DNA from: Stenopsyche tienmushanensis
Taxonomy: Eukaryota > Arthropoda > Insecta > Trichoptera > Stenopsychidae
Assembly: GCA_008973525.1 (NCBI GenBank)
Contig: WACJ01000430.1
Location: 96,877-160,876 of the forward strand
DNA: 64,000 bases
Direction of reading: 5' to 3'
Both the position numbers and the translations under genes were made by a program. Shown here one piece after another: positions 13,110-26,798 of the stretch. The notes below the pieces were generated by a model, which searched no databases, was not told the DNA's origin, and saw nothing but the letters and a program-made list of their open reading frames with translations. Position 1 is the first letter of the stretch, and each line of letters opens with the position of its first letter.

Positions 13110-14600
13110 GTTATACAGTCGACAAAAAAAAGATTCACTAGAATGCAAGAAAACCGTAAAAATGATTTGGAGCTCTTTCGTCGGCATGAAATTAGTTGCA
13201 AACATCAGAGACTTGATTGAATAGGAAGTTTTCAGCAAGCGAGTACAGCATCAGTGCAAGCGTCATTGGAAATTTCCAAGCAAAAAAAACCTCACACATT
13301 TGGAAAAACCCTCATCAAACCCTGCATGTTGAAGGTGGTGAAATAAATTCTTGGGGATTCCAGCGAATTAAAGATGCAACGAATATCTCAGTCTAATAAA
13401 TACTATTCAATGGCGTATATCAGAACTATTCGTAGACGTTAAACAGTGGATATAAAATGAAATCAAGGTTTCACCATTATTTTCTATTCAAATTGATGAA
13501 TCAAGAGACGTAAGCTCGTATGCTCAGTTGCTTTTCTTCGTGAAATATATTCATTCTGATATCAACTAAGAGTTCATATATTGTAGTGGACTTGAAACTA
13601 CTACATAAAGTAAAAATATTATGGAGAAGATACTACATAAAACGTTTTTGAGATTGAAGGACCTAAATGAAAAACGTCTATGGGGTTTGTACGGTTGGTG
13701 CATATGCTTTGGTCAAAATCGGGCTTTCAGAAAATAAAGTAAAAGAACTAACTCTCCAAGCAAGGGTGCATGGTTCACAGGTAAGCCCTTACCATTAAGA
13801 CTCCTCCAACTCTTCTGCAAGAGGTACATGATTCGCTGATAAAAATCATAAATTACATCAAATATGGAGTCTGTTTAAAGAACTGTGCAAAGATATGTAT
13901 TCTGATCACGAAATTCTTCCTTTCTACACTGCAGTTCGCTGGTTGTCTGAAAGAAGAAAGTACTGTGAATCATGTGAAATCAAGTTATTTCTGAAAGTGC
14001 AAAAGAAACATGACCTTATTGTATACTTTATAACGACAAATTTTAGTTGAAAAACGTAGCATATCTACCAGATATATTGGAACAGAAAAATAAGCTTAAC
14101 CTAAACTTCAAGGAAAGGATACGGATATTATCGCATTTCACGATAATCTCGGGGTATTTTATCCAAACTGCAAAACTGGCGAAGAAAAATAAGTCTTGAA
14201 AACGTTGCCATATTTGAGAAACTCTACAGTATGGCATATTAATGGTGAAGGTGAAATAAATTAAAACTTGAAGGAGGACATTACTGGACATCTCGAATCC
14301 CTTGCCATCATTAGCCAGAATTACAAAATGAATTAATGGATTTGCAGAATGATTCCTCGACACGTTTAATGGAAAATTGCTCACACAATTCTGGAGTGAT
14401 CTGTATAATTCATAGCCAAATATGACGATGCTTGTCTTTTGAGTTTTAGTTCCATTTGTGTATACTTATCTCAGAGTGGATTTTCAACTCTTCTTCGTTT
14501 AAAATTCAAATAAAGAAATAAATTTAATGTTGAGAATGACATGAGGTTGGCATTAACAAAAACTCACCCACAAATTTTGATAGGAGATAGATTTTGAGAC
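13110..14600 (+). mobile_element. hAT-type transposase remnant (ZBED5/FAM200-like)
   Basis: Broken plus-strand frames follow the order of this hAT branch. Near 13470-13560 is SPLFSIQIDESRDVSSYAQL then FFVKYIHSD (the I-D-E-S first catalytic region). Next comes GLETTT near 13590, then a WGLYGWCICFG piece, then AVRWLSERRKY near 13930, then NVAYLPDILEQKNKLNLNFK near 14045-14105. The dimerisation tail lies near 14450-14600 (VPFVYTYLRVDFQL, then RMT, LTHK). Many stops and frameshifts are present. I could not fix the terminal repeats, so the limits are approximate. Confidence 0.75.
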
Positions 14601-15724
14601 TGGTTAATAACATACAATTTCAATAATCACATTAAATGAATTATTAAACATAATTTTTTATATTATTTAGCAACAGAATTATATTTTGTCATCCCTGAAG
14701 TTAACATTTCATTAGCAAAATAATATTAGTTCAATTATTCCAATTATTATTAAAATAATGCAATTATAGATATTACAACCGTATTTAGAAGATCGTTAAA
14801 CATGTTTTCATGACTGCTATTTTATATATTATATATATATTATTTTATTTAATCGATATATATGCTTTAATGATTTCATCATTTAGACACGGATATAGCT
14901 TTATAGGGTTGGTAATAATAAAAATGCATTATGTAATGTGTTTAGCATATCCATAATCAGATTCATCAAAATTCTAAAATCTCAATGACGTATATCAATA
15001 CAAAAAAATACAGATTTTATAAATCAATAGCTTCCTTAAATGAATATACGTCACTTTTAAAGATCAGCCCTCTAGAATGTAACCTTCAACAAAAAAGCTT
15101 TCACTTCCGCAGAAAAAACTCAAAAACACTACCTGTTATCAAACTGGATATTACATTTCAAAACTTACGATCAGGTTGAATATAATCGATAAGCGATTAC
15201 TTTTATTTCCTACATTGTGTAATGATGTATTTTAAATTATATTTCAAGCCTTATATAAGATATCGTCGTTGTTAATGAACTACAAATATGTGACCTATGA
15301 TGTAATTCAAGCGAATCATTGAAGCACTCCAAACTCTATATGCTGCGAACAAATCACATGATCTACGTATGAGATGAAATTTACGTCATTGATTTTTTTT
15401 CAAACATACGACGACAAACAAAAGCCGTAAGACATGCATTTAATCCTAGAAAGATCGATAAATAGTCATATTAAACGCGGATTTATTTGCTTTATTATAA
15501 TAAGAAATAAACATACATAACTCATTGGTAAAATAAAATATTAATTTCTTTTAGATAGATTTATAATGAATCGCAAATTTAGCGTATACAAACAAATGTC
15601 ATTGGTTCTGTGTAAATTAAATTAATGTATATATCATACTACGAAGCCCCGTATAGCACATTCAGTAGGGTTCTTAACCCCTAAAGGAGTACTATCCCAG
15701 CATCTGGGATCCCCCCTCCACTTA
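14600..15724. other. Gene-free AT-rich stretch
   Basis: No recognised coding or mobile sequence. A 64-codon frame at 14985-15179 has no motif and AT-driven composition. Confidence 0.55.
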
Positions 15725-15925
15725 TTCGAAAGAGCACTCTTGTACATTGAGCTCGGAGATAGACAGAGACAGAGAGAGAACATAGCGCAGTACGGGAGAC
15801 AGAGACGCAGAGCTTCCCCGCATACATCGCACGATTGTATAAATCGTAAGCCCAAATTTATCGACTAATAATGATTTCGATGACCGAATATTGTGTGCTA
15901 TCGACAGTGTGTATTTATTTAGTTG
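15725..15925 (+). repeat. Repeat family F, copy 1 (5' truncated)
   Basis: It shares with the other copies AGAGCACTCTTGTACATTGA, the purine-rich GGAGAYAGACAGAGAC block, TTTATCGACTAATAATGAT and GACCGAATATTGTG followed by CTATCGACAGTGT. Relative to the fuller copy at 43385-43772 it lacks the 5' start and 3' third, and has a duplicated purine block. Confidence 0.75.
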
Positions 15926-16144
15926 CTTGCTGTTCGTTACTGCTTGTTGAATGAGTCTTTGTCCGATTATCATTTCCTTCTATAGCAGGAGCAAATGAAT
16001 CATTATTTTGTATTGTTGTCTTTAAAATTGTCTTACGCTGATAGGAGCTGACAGAAAGTAATCGGTGTAAAGCGATTATGGCATCAATGACATCATCGAT
16101 TTTAAATTTGCTCAATCGCTATACATTGTATAATGATTGAAAAT

Positions 16145-16345
16145 TTGGACATGAGAAAGCTCTGCGCAAAATATGGGTCGCATTTGCTTATAATGTAACA
16201 AAAATAAAGTCCTATTGATGCTTCAATCGAGAGTGTGGCGATGTTTCACAGCAATAAGGCTGAATTTTTGCATCAATTCAGGATGCAACATGGGTCCATC
16301 ACTTAACACCTGAGACAAAAGAACATGGGGATCCTCCACTGACCC
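16145..16345 (+). pseudogene. mariner transposase fragment
   Basis: The translation LDMRKLCAKYGSHLL, followed by SPIDASIESVAMFHSNKAEF then LHQFRMQHGSIT, matches the stretch just before and around the first catalytic Asp of mariner transposases. In this copy the TxDE signature is replaced by QHGS, so it could not be active. No terminal repeats were found. It lies just upstream of a poly-G run (16424-16436). Confidence 0.7.
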
Positions 16346-16534
16346 GAGCTGTTTATTGTTCCCACTATTTGAGACAATTCCATCTCTCTCAACAAAAGTG
16401 TACAGAAAGGTGTTTTTATGGGTGGGGGGGGGGGGGAGTGTAAACGTGTAAGTGTAAGCGACATTTGGCGTGAACCACCTATGTAAGTTAGGGGGGAGCC
16501 TCTGAGGAGGCTTCCGTGATCGTACAAGTACGCA

Positions 16535-16620
16535 TTTATCGCCGAAAATAGCGCAAAAAGCCCTAATAAAAAGCGGAGTGACCATAAGGTCTGTGCGTCC
16601 AACCGGTCTGCTATTCTAAC
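16535..16620. repeat. Short dispersed repeat H, copy 1
   Basis: GCAAAAAGCCCTAA, GCGGAGTGACC, GTCTGTGCGTCCAACCGGTC recur with changes at 46345-46425. Both copies lie within 200 bp of a poly-G or poly-C run, which suggests that the homopolymer belongs to the element. Confidence 0.6.
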
Positions 16621-16639
16621 CGCTGACATAACGAATGAG

Positions 16640-19600
16640 CGCCAAAACGATTACGAGTGGGTTGTTTAAATTTTACAATCGGTCGAAAATACTATTGTCT
16701 TTATTTTATTGCGGGCTTATGCCGGCTGTTTCGACCCAATATTTAAGCGAAATCGAAGAAAAAAGGGATTAGACAACTTAGTATATATTAGAAAAACGGG
16801 CATAATCAATCAGTATTTATGAAATGTGAAGTAGAATGGTCGAGCAAAATAAAAACCGGATCGGTATTCCGCGTTTTGCGCCCCAAGCCCAGTTGCATCC
16901 ATGGCGGGCGCCTGCTTTGTCACCCCTTTTTACGGCCCTGATCTTTATCTACGATATAACTATTAGAGATAAATGATTTGATTATAATGATTTTAAATAT
17001 TTATTAGATAAGGTTCAAAATATAAATTAACTATAATTGTATTATATACCCACGAATATATATTGAAAAAATTTTGATATTTGAAGCCGATTTTCCATTG
17101 TTAGCTTTTGGTTGAAAGCTCTATAAATTTCGTTTTATGGAGCGCTATTTGTGAAGCTTTTTCGTAAACTTTGTGATTCTTTCAGTGGAAGTATCTTCAA
17201 TTAAAAAATATTACTTCACTTATCCAGCCAAGTTTTGACTTTTCTTTATGCTATTTATTGGTAAAATGTTCAACACATGTTCGCAACTTCATCGTTTCGT
17301 TATCTCCAATGCTATTTCCACCATATTTGCTTCATTTTTCTCATCTTCCATTGGTGATTCAAAAATATTCTCGATATTCATATTGTTAAAGCCTTTATAT
17401 ATCTCTAGTATAGATTTACCATATTCTGCTATTGTATCAGCTCTGTTATGAGCTAGTTCGATATGTCCACCATCGATCTTATTCAAAATTCATTGCAATA
17501 ATTCCCTGATGAAATATGTTTTAAATATAAATATGTTTCCCTAATCTATCTTCTGAAATAATAAATTGGTTTTCTATATACCAACTATTGGATGGCTTAA
17601 ATGTTTGCAATAACTTGATGTATTATCCAACATCTATATCATTTTGAAATCTATATTTACCAATATTTAACCCACTCTTATTTTCGTGTTTTTACGGAAT
17701 TTATAAATTAACACGGGTTTTACAACGTGATCACCAGCGGGATTTTCCCCCAATTTTATCCAACCGTGCTAAAAATAAATTAGCTATGTAGGTCAAATAA
17801 AAATGGCTGTATCGAAATATTTTTTACATGTATATGATATTAACTAAGATTGTGTGTTTTATGTTTTTCATTATTTAAATATATACATTTTTATTGCTTT
17901 TCTAAGACTTTTAAGGTTGTGTGATAGACTGTTATAATAACAAACATCTGCGATTAAATTATTTCTACGCCCTGTTTCAGAACTACATCATTCATGATCG
18001 AAGCAGATCCTAACTTTCTCGTGGTCACTGATTGCTTCAAACTATTATTGGACTTCTTCTACAATCAAACACTATCATATTCATAAATAATTAGATTATA
18101 AACACCATCTCGTCTATACGTTCAAATAAATTAATATTGAATAAACATTTCAGCTATCAGCTTCCAATTTCAATTAATTCTAAATAGTTTCAATTTAAAA
18201 AAGAGTTGTTTTAGAGAACTATTAATATATTTTATAATAATATTAGAGCATTTCGCAGTTATTCTATTCATATTCAGATTTTTGAGCTCGCCAATAATTT
18301 ATCAACTAAATATAAGTTAACAAAACTGTTTTATAAACATTGTGAACATCTATTTGAATATTAAACTAGAACAGGATAATAACTACTGCTTATAAATAAT
18401 TAACACTTGATCTGACGAGTCACATATATATTTAAAAAATCATGGATTTAAAATCGAAAATATTAGACATAATTAAATTATTTTTGTTATAATGCTCAAC
18501 AATGAAAAAAAATACTAAGATTCATGCCTATCCTAATCAATTGATCAATTAGATTTGACCCTGCTTCTTTTTATAATGATCTTTGTATTATATCCAAGCA
18601 AAGAGCTTTTCGCATGCTCTGCGTGTCTTCTAGATCATTTACACTGCGAAAAAATCGTTTAAAAACTACATTTTTGAACGAATATATATTTATGCTAAAA
18701 ACATAATCACCATTTTTTGCCTGGCTGTTTCCAAATAACAAGCTTAAAAACATATTACATTACGCTATGTAATACATTCAGTAAAATATTGATATAATCG
18801 ATGACATGCGTTGCCATATTCAAACTAGGAAAGAAGAAATATTCTTATTAAAATCGTATTACACCATATGTAAATATGTTGTTACTTATATGATTGAGAT
18901 CAATAATGGATGCACCAAAAATTGCATAAATATGCTACGGTCGGTTCTTCGAATTCGCGCAAAATTAGCCTCAATGCATTTACGTATCAAATTTATTATC
19001 ATATTATTTTAATTTAATTTAATTCCTTCTAACATAGTTAGAATAACTCCTTACTTATGATTAATTTGCTTAATTATGCTCAAAATCTTTTTCCTTGCAA
19101 GATACATGTTTAATACATTTTTGGTGCAACTATGTAATTCCATGTAGAAAGTATTAATATCTTACACAATGTGAAGGTATTTAATTTTTCAGTAAAAATA
19201 TAATCCAAAAGAAATTATACGTCTATTATGTATAATATAAAATACACAGTGTGATCAATTCAAGATATAAATAGTCGTAGATTAGATGAATACATCTCCG
19301 GAGCTTGAATCATAATTTGGGTATCATTAAACATATAAAAACTATCAAAAGAAATTAATAAATACTCAAATTAGTATTATATTTACAAATAATTTGAGCA
19401 TAAATTTGCCTTTTAATGGGCCTAGTTATTAATATCAAGATATAATCTTTGTATAATTATGTTCGACTACAGAAACAGCAGTCTAAAATTCACAACTTGT
19501 TAAAAATATACAGTCATCAAATAATTATACAGTAATTGCAAATGATTATTTGTCACGAATGTTTTCCAATTCGAAGTAGGTCAATTCATCACGAACAATT

Positions 19601-20363
19601 TAATAAAAATATATTATGGATTATTAATAATTTATTTCAATTTTGTATGTTTCAATCTCCTAAAATATGCAATTTTTTGCATAAAACTTCAAGATCAGGT
19701 GCTATGGGAATAAATAATGCATCTTAGCACCAACGTTCGTCTACTTTTAATTAAATCAAGCTAAAAATATATATAATTTAAATAGTCAATTTAAAGTATC
19801 GTTGAACCCAAGCTATTTCTTCCAATGAAGAATACAACAATCGATTTTTAGTAATATTTTGTTGTACATAAAACATTATTAAATATATTTTCAGTCAGAA
19901 TAAATTGAATAAATAAGATCTTTACAATTTTAAGCCCTTTAAAATGCATTTATAACATGTAATTTCAATCATCGTCTGTTGAACCTTCTCCTTATTGCTC
20001 CATATCATCGGCGATTTTCATAGGATATTTTTCTTCAGATTAAGCAATAAACGAAATAAGACTTTTGAAATAGATGAATTTTAATCTATTAGTGAGTTGC
20101 ATAATTGTCATTATTTTAAATGATACAATTATTGCTGCAAGTTAAAGACTCATAGACGGCCCTGCCCGACTTTGCTAATTGCCTCAGTATTTAATTTTTC
20201 AAAATCAGGATAAATCCAGCTCCAGGCGATCAGCTTAAAATTTTAATTATTCCAATCTTTCAAATTTATTAGCACAGTGAAACCTTTTAATGACTAAAAA
20301 TATTTTCAATCTTACATATGAATTCATTCTTATTTTCTGTTAATTTTGACCTGTTTGATAATA
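16640..20363. other. Gene-free AT-rich stretch
   Basis: No gene or mobile family recognised. A 65-codon minus-strand frame at 17289-17486 (HIELAHNRADTIAEYGKSIL) has fairly protein-like composition, but I know no match and see no splice context. Confidence 0.5.
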
Positions 20364-20477
20364 TTAACACATTGGCCACGGGAGTCATATCGCGTAGAAA
20401 TTGTAAAAACATATTTTTTCGCGAAAATTATCATATCACTTAAAATTAGTCTATATAGGTGGTTAATTTCATACATA

Positions 20478-21697
20478 CACTATACTATCGATTGTCCGGA
20501 CTAGTTCTGAGGAAGAAGGGCACGGATAATCCAAATCATCGAATTTTTACTTAGTTTCGAATATAATATCATATTGACAATAAAAAAATGTTTTATAATT
20601 TTAATACTCAGTATTTATTAGAAACAAAATAATCGATATTTGCATCATCCATGCGATTAAAACCAGGATAATATAAATTACAATTGAGCCACTCTTTGAT
20701 ATTTTCCCTATCCACGTTTTCAAAATATTTTAAATTGTCCAATAATCCACATATTTTAGATACAGTAAACCCCAGTAATCCAACTCCAGTCTAATCCGGC
20801 GCTCCCTGTAATCCGACATCTCAATACAAGTTTATTACATATGCACGATAGAGCTTCGTTTATTTAAAAAAAATGCAAAAGTGTGTAATAATTTTTTTTG
20901 TTTTGTTTAAGTTTGTAATTAAGAGGCAAACTTTCAAGAAAGCTTAACATCCAGAGGTAGTGGAAGCTTTGTATATTTGGTTTCTTCAGGAAAGAAACAG
21001 ACATACACCTATTTCTGAGCCCATATTGGCCATGAAAGCAAATTTGTTTTACAAGGATAACAAAAAATAAGACTTTTTAGCTAGCAAAAGATAGTTAAAA
21101 CGCTTCAAAAATCGTCATGGAATATGACGTTAATAAGTTTTCATATTTTGGTGCTATTATGGCCATTGTATTTATGACATTAATTCCATAATACACAAAT
21201 ACTCATTTCCAAAAAAATTCGGATTACAAGAGGTCGGGGGTAGTACTCTATAGTCCGACAACTTCTTACGAAACGTTTGTAGGATTACCGCAGGTCTACT
21301 GTATATGATTTGCTTAATTCTCTTCAAAATGCATTAAATCTGTTTCCATATCAAGAAGTGAAGGCTTTATTTTCATGTTATTCAATATATAGCATCCATT
21401 ATCCTTATTTTTTTACAGGAATTGATCAAGTTGATTTTGACGATAAAGACATTTTGTTGATGATATTCGTATAACGTGTCGGTTCGTTGACTGGATCAAA
21501 GATGTCACATTAGGGGGCAAAAATTTTGCAACCATAAGTTCATCGTTTGTTTTTAATATGCTTTTAATATGTCCTGAAACGGGCTTTTTCCTATCATTAA
21601 ATTACAATAAATTAATTTTAAAAAATCATTAATGTTTTTCAAGTACGAATAATTCGCAAAACGGATAATCTGCACGTGGATAATCGAGATTACACTG
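20478..21697 (-). mobile_element. Middle element: Tigger-like transposon inserted in the TTAA element
   Basis: The left end CACTATACTATCGATTGTCC and the inverted right end CAGTGTAATCTCGATTATCC agree at 15 of 20 positions and are flanked by TA (20476-20477, 21698-21699). On the minus strand a piece near 20640-20760 reads DNLKYFENVDRENIKEWLNC, like the C-terminal half of Tigger/jerky transposases. The transposase is otherwise lost and is itself split by another insertion. Confidence 0.65.
20763..21301 (+). mobile_element. Innermost element: short Tigger derivative, copy 1
   Basis: The left end CAGTAAACCCCAGTAATCC and the right end GGATTACCGCAGGTCTACTG are inverted and flanked by TA. Inside, HPEVVEALYIWFLQERNRHT then PISEPILAMKANLFYKDN corresponds to the CENP-B-type second DNA-binding helix-turn-helix of Tigger transposases, ended by a stop. 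The DDE domain is missing. A sister copy is at 29741-30389. Confidence 0.85.
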
Positions 21698-21925
21698 TAA
21701 ATGATTTTTATTATCTTTAAGGCGTAAATTTTAAATAACATATTGAGAAACAGCTCTATTTCATGTATGAGTGCCGTTATTTGAAGAAAAAAAAGGCCTT
21801 GACAATTAAAAGTATCAGCTGTAAGAGTAGCAAAAAGAGATTTGTTAAAAAAATGTATGTAAAACGACGCACAACCTAAAACGCGGAATTCACAAATCCC
21901 GCGTACCCCGTAGCTAATGTGTTAA

Positions 21926-22986
21926 TATTTCCGATCGATCATCTCAGTCCAGGTTTATCCTAATTTCCTGGATCTAAAAACGTAAATAAATAATTAAAAT
22001 GTGTTATTCAAGCAATACGTTAAGTTATTCAAATTCACGTACAAGTGACTAATTCGCAATATTTTTTATTGATTATTTAAAATAATATAAATACTTTCGC
22101 CACTCATTAATTATTCTTGTTTCGCCCAATTATTTCATATTTTATTCTTGAGATTCGGTGATCTCATTTCAGCAGAAAACGAGATTGATAAATGATCGTT
22201 GATGCACGCGAATCGAAAGCAAATATTTACCATGATACGCGAACCCGAAATTCACGCCTAATGAACCAAACATGGAAATAAGCCTAATCTGGTCGACTCA
22301 TTTCTTCCTGTTTCAACACTTGACGAGGACAAGTGTCAATGTAATTATTTATAATTGATTGCCGCCAAGATTGCGACTCGTGACCGACTGTTTAAATTCT
22401 CCACTTTTTATACGCTCAAATGCCCCTTGCTAATTTGCTATTGCGATATGAATAAATAAGCTTCGATTGAAGTGCAACAAGCGAGCAACCAGGGAAAATT
22501 GCATTATATAACCGACTGAGAACAATAAACTCTCGACATGCAAGTTCAATATGACAGTGCATTCGGCCGTCTGCGCGCATCACGAATAATGGAATTATTT
22601 ATTCATGTCAAGGTACAGCTTCTTGTCTAATAGCTTTGCTGCCAAGTCTTCTACTATGCCACTTTAAAGACCTGAAATATTTACGAACCGAGCTAATAAT
22701 TTATCACAATATTTATACGTGTCAGTATAAATTTTGTACTGCAATACAAATTCATGAATGTAAGTCGGGGATATTCCCTAATGCCACCAAATAATTCACC
22801 TTAGTATTAAGCTGCAATCAAATGAAGTCATTCGGGCTGTCAATGCTCTCAAAATAAATTATACTATGAAAATGATTATGAAACAAGGAAATATATCATT
22901 ATGAATTTTTCAATTCAAACACAGTACTGATGATGACAAAACGCTGAAATTATCAACCCCAAAAAAAAAAAAAAAATTACTATTAA
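21926..22986. other. Gene-free stretch, mostly unique-looking
   Basis: No open frame or repeat was recognised. The part 22140-22640 is less AT-rich and free of obvious repeats, with CG-containing runs (GTCTGCGCGCATCACG). It could hold regulatory sequence, but nothing in the sequence proves it. Confidence 0.45.
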
Positions 22987-23203
22987 CCTGTATAGTAGGA
23001 TGATCGCCTATTTGCGAGCGAATTCCAGTTGTTCATAAAAAGCACTCTTGTACGTTGAACTCGGAGAGAGACAGAGACGAAGAATTTCCTGCGTACATCG
23101 TATAATTGTATAGATCGTTAACCCAAATTTATCGACTAATAATGATGTATAAATGATATAATGAATCGATTTCAAGTGTATTGTTTATGTCTACTGTTTC
23201 GAA
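22987..23203 (+). repeat. Repeat family F, copy 2 (3' truncated)
   Basis: It begins CCTGTATAGTAGGATGATCG right after TTAA and after a poly-A run, then follows the family through GATCGTTAACCCAAATTTAT to TTTCAAGTGTATTGTTTATG, where it stops matching. Confidence 0.8.
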
Positions 23204-26200
23204 TTTCTAAGCCATGAAACGCTTTCTTCTTTTCATTTTCGACCCTGGCATTTTCCGACCATAACCATTCTCTTACTAGAAGTTCCCGGATTTTTTTGAT
23301 TTTACTATAAAAAAATACTGATATGTTTGCAGAAAAAGTATGTTTTTCAATCGAATGAAGGTATGGGATAAGTACAGTGAAATCTTAAACAGTTTCCGAA
23401 AAGTGAATCCAGCGTCTCATTATTACGTATTTCTATAACGATTTACTGATGTTAACATTATGAACGTCTTTCTATAATATCTTCCAGACGATAACTGTCT
23501 AAATATCTTACGAGATTGACCTCGAAACTTACATTCCTACCCTTGTCTATTCACACTTTCTTATTTTGACTTTGTTTTCGTTAGTTTGGCTAATAATAGA
23601 GTAATTGGTGAACTTTATCGATCTAAGATAAATAACACCTGAGAGAAGATGTGCCATATGTCGCATTCTGATCGTTCGTGTTTATCTCATGATTTATAAA
23701 ATCAAATCGCTATTCCTTCTGTTTAAGTTTCGACTATCGAATTTGGGCCCCGTGAAAAACAACACAGATTCAGGCTGGACGACGAGAGTGTTAACTAATA
23801 TTCAATGGTATGCTTACGCAGAGAAAGGTCTTTCAAAATCCAAAATGGTCAAGTAGGAAAAATCCTTTTAAAAGTCGTAGAATTCGCAATTGTCTATAAT
23901 TGGAATATCATTATTTCCTCGTCGAATCCAATATGCTGAAGAAAAACAGTAAAGATCGAGTCTTATAATAGCAACAAAAAATAGAATTCGCTGAATCGAC
24001 CTGCGTAAACTGGCATTATTAAATTAATTACACTCGATACATGTATGCCAACAATACTCCCACGACTGGTTTATGAATCATTGCACTGCCAATTATAATT
24101 ATTCTCTAAAATATACTTAGAAGATGAACTACAACAGAATATGTGTTTAATACTGGTTTCAATCCTTATTAGAAAATGTGATGTCAAGGCAAACCACATC
24201 CTTGATAAAAAATATACACATACTTTGTATTATTTCCTTTATTTCCCTGAGATCATTTATTATCCATAATCATATGCTGCGTAATATGGCGTTTTAATAA
24301 ACATCGCACCATAAATCAATGCAAAAATTTTCATTTTCAAAAAATCGCAATTCAAGAATGCTCGACATCCGGAACTAAGGCTATGGTTAAAGCCGCTGTT
24401 ACGACCCATTGCACTGACTATCGCCGAAGGCTGCTGGTTCCATCGACCAGAACTTCGGTTTCGCTACTCTAACGATAGACAAACAACTGGGGAAGAAAGA
24501 CAAATAAGTTGAACTTTTTACAGGCTAAATTCACGACTTCAAACAGGGTCGTGCCAATACTTCCGCAAATGCAGCCTTGCCTTATCGAACTTGCGGAAAT
24601 ACAACCAAGCTGCAACGGCGATCTTGACTACGTATAAAAGACACAAGCCAATTAAGAAGGTCTAATTTTATGCTTAAGCAAACTTTTTATATTCATAAAT
24701 TAAGGCTCGTTGATATTTATGATATTTCATGGCTAATAATATTTGAAATTGCAAAGCCCGTGGCATACTGAAAAACCAATCTTCATATGGACTCCGACTA
24801 TAATAATATTTAACTATTTTAAATTTTTAGCATACATTTACCAACACTGGCACATTTATAATCAACTCAATGTATAGATGATGTAATTAGCGAATCGTGA
24901 TGCTGCAGTGCGCGCTCTCAATCGCATGCCCAATGAAGCTACACACCAAAATCGAACAAACAGCTATTTTTGCATCCTAAATGTTATAAATAAATATTAA
25001 TAATATTAAAATCTTGCTATTTTTTGATGATAATATTACTCAAATAATAAATATTGTCTTTATTTTGTAAAAATGTCTATTTTAATATTAATACTGTTAT
25101 GCCTTTAATTTATTATTTCCATTACTTCCACTTCGTTATTTATTCAAAGCTTTTTTTATACTGTATATATATATCAATAACATTGTGAGCAAACATATAT
25201 AAGAGTCTTGGAAAGTCATGCATATGTATCAATAAACACATTTCACGCTTATAGCGAGCACATATATTATCAAACCTTCGCATTGATTCAATTCAGTGAT
25301 ACATGATATGTCGACCTTCGTTTTAGAATATCAATATGAATTTATGAGAAAATCAGTAACATGATCGCACATCTTGATCGCTATCTAATTTCACATATTT
25401 GTCCCATACAAAAGAAATGAACAGATGCAACAATGCAAGATTAAATAGCCATTAATTTTAATTGGCATGACATTGCTAGAAACTTTGGAAAGCTATATAA
25501 ATTGTGCTAAATTCTACTTTTTTGTTGATTTTTTTTTTCATTGTTACAATTCTGCAAAGTTATTCATCGCAAATCAAATTTTAAAAAACGTGATTACTTT
25601 GACGATGATTTTCATAAGAACAATGAAATTTAATTCGCCTATAAAAACTATCGAAATTAATGCTTTTATAACAGCAAACTCATCATGACTGTATTGATTG
25701 ATGAAAACATTTCCTATTTTTTTCCCCTCCCATGAACAATCGACAAAGTCTTATAAAAAGTTTAGATTTTGAACCTTGTTATAAATATACAAACTATAAT
25801 TTAACAAAACAGCCGCAAAAAAGTTCGATTTCACCACAATACATAGTATTTAATTCCATGCAACCAAAGACCTTAGTACCGATTTCATTAAATTTCATCC
25901 ATAGAATAAAATCGAATAGATCGACCTACAGACGTTCAATTAAAACATATCAAACTCGATCATCGTCATCATCTTAAGTAGCAACAGCTGATGGACTCAA
26001 TACCGACATGAAGCCAAAGAATCATCACTTACATAATTTATATAATCAACAATACAAACATTGAAGTGCACATAAGAAGCCGAGGAGAATTTATCATACA
26101 CAGTATTTATTACCCATAATTGCATAATTGAAGCTCCAACTAAGCATTGAAGACGAAGAAAAATCATGAAAAATATCCTACACTTTTAGAATTTACACAT

Positions 26201-26798
26201 TTACCGATGTTTGAAAATCAGATTAAATTGCAATGAAATTATGCATTAATGTATGCAGGAAGCCGAAGATATTATGCATTGATACAATCATGCATATAGG
26301 AAATCAAATGCTATTTAATGAATGATTTATGCCGATATTGTTAATGAATGTTGCAACACATTATGTGACATAATGCACTCTAATTTCCTGTTCGCCGTGT
26401 ACCTTGAAATAGTATATCAATTTAACCTAAGCACCCCGAAGGTGGGTCACTTCCGTTTCTTATCCGCCATTCTCATAAGTTGTTTACAAAATATTACCGG
26501 TTTCTAATTTTAATGGTTTTGTTTGTTTAATAATGTTTACAGCCATTAATAAAAATGTTGTCCGAGTTTAAAATCGTATTTTTTTTATTTCATCATTAGC
26601 CGAGGACTTAAAATTAGGATCAAAAAATAATATCAAATGATTTCCGTGGAAATGCTTAAAAATGTGTTAATATTAATTTGTATCGAGACACGGTTCAAGA
26701 AACACTTATTTATTGTTTCCGATAGAAAGAAAGAGATGCATTCGTTATTTTTGTTTTGAATTGTGTATGCCTTAAATCATGGGGCTCATACAAAAACC
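23204..26798. other. Gene-free stretch
   Basis: Apart from the SINE-like patch, it is AT-rich with many ATGCAT octamer-like words at 26.2-26.4 kb. Open frames at 25467-25688 and 25732-25977 have no recognisable domain. Confidence 0.5.
24375..24650 (+). repeat. Possible second SINE type (tRNA-like)
   Basis: GCTATGGTTAAAGCCGCTG resembles an A box and GGCTGCTGGTTCCATCGACC a degenerate B box about 45 bp on. They are followed by a GC-rich body unlike the flanks (GGGTCGTGCCAATACTTCCG). Only one copy is seen, so the call is tentative. Confidence 0.35.

Larger units (their letters stand above)
20364..21925. mobile_element. Outer element of a nested set: TTAA-flanked MITE
   Basis: TTAA (20364-20367) is followed by CACATTGGCCACGGG. 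The far end is CCCCGTAGCTAATGTG then TTAA (21922-21925). This gives inverted ends CACATTRGCYACGGG with a piggyBac-type target site. With the inserted Tigger-like DNA (20478-21697) removed, it is only about 340 bp long and non-coding. Confidence 0.7.

Noticed and set aside
16303..16629. Minus-strand frames of 108-120 codons with Pro-rich run
   Set aside because: The Pro run is a poly-G homopolymer read on the other strand, and the region overlaps a plus-strand mariner remnant and repeat H.
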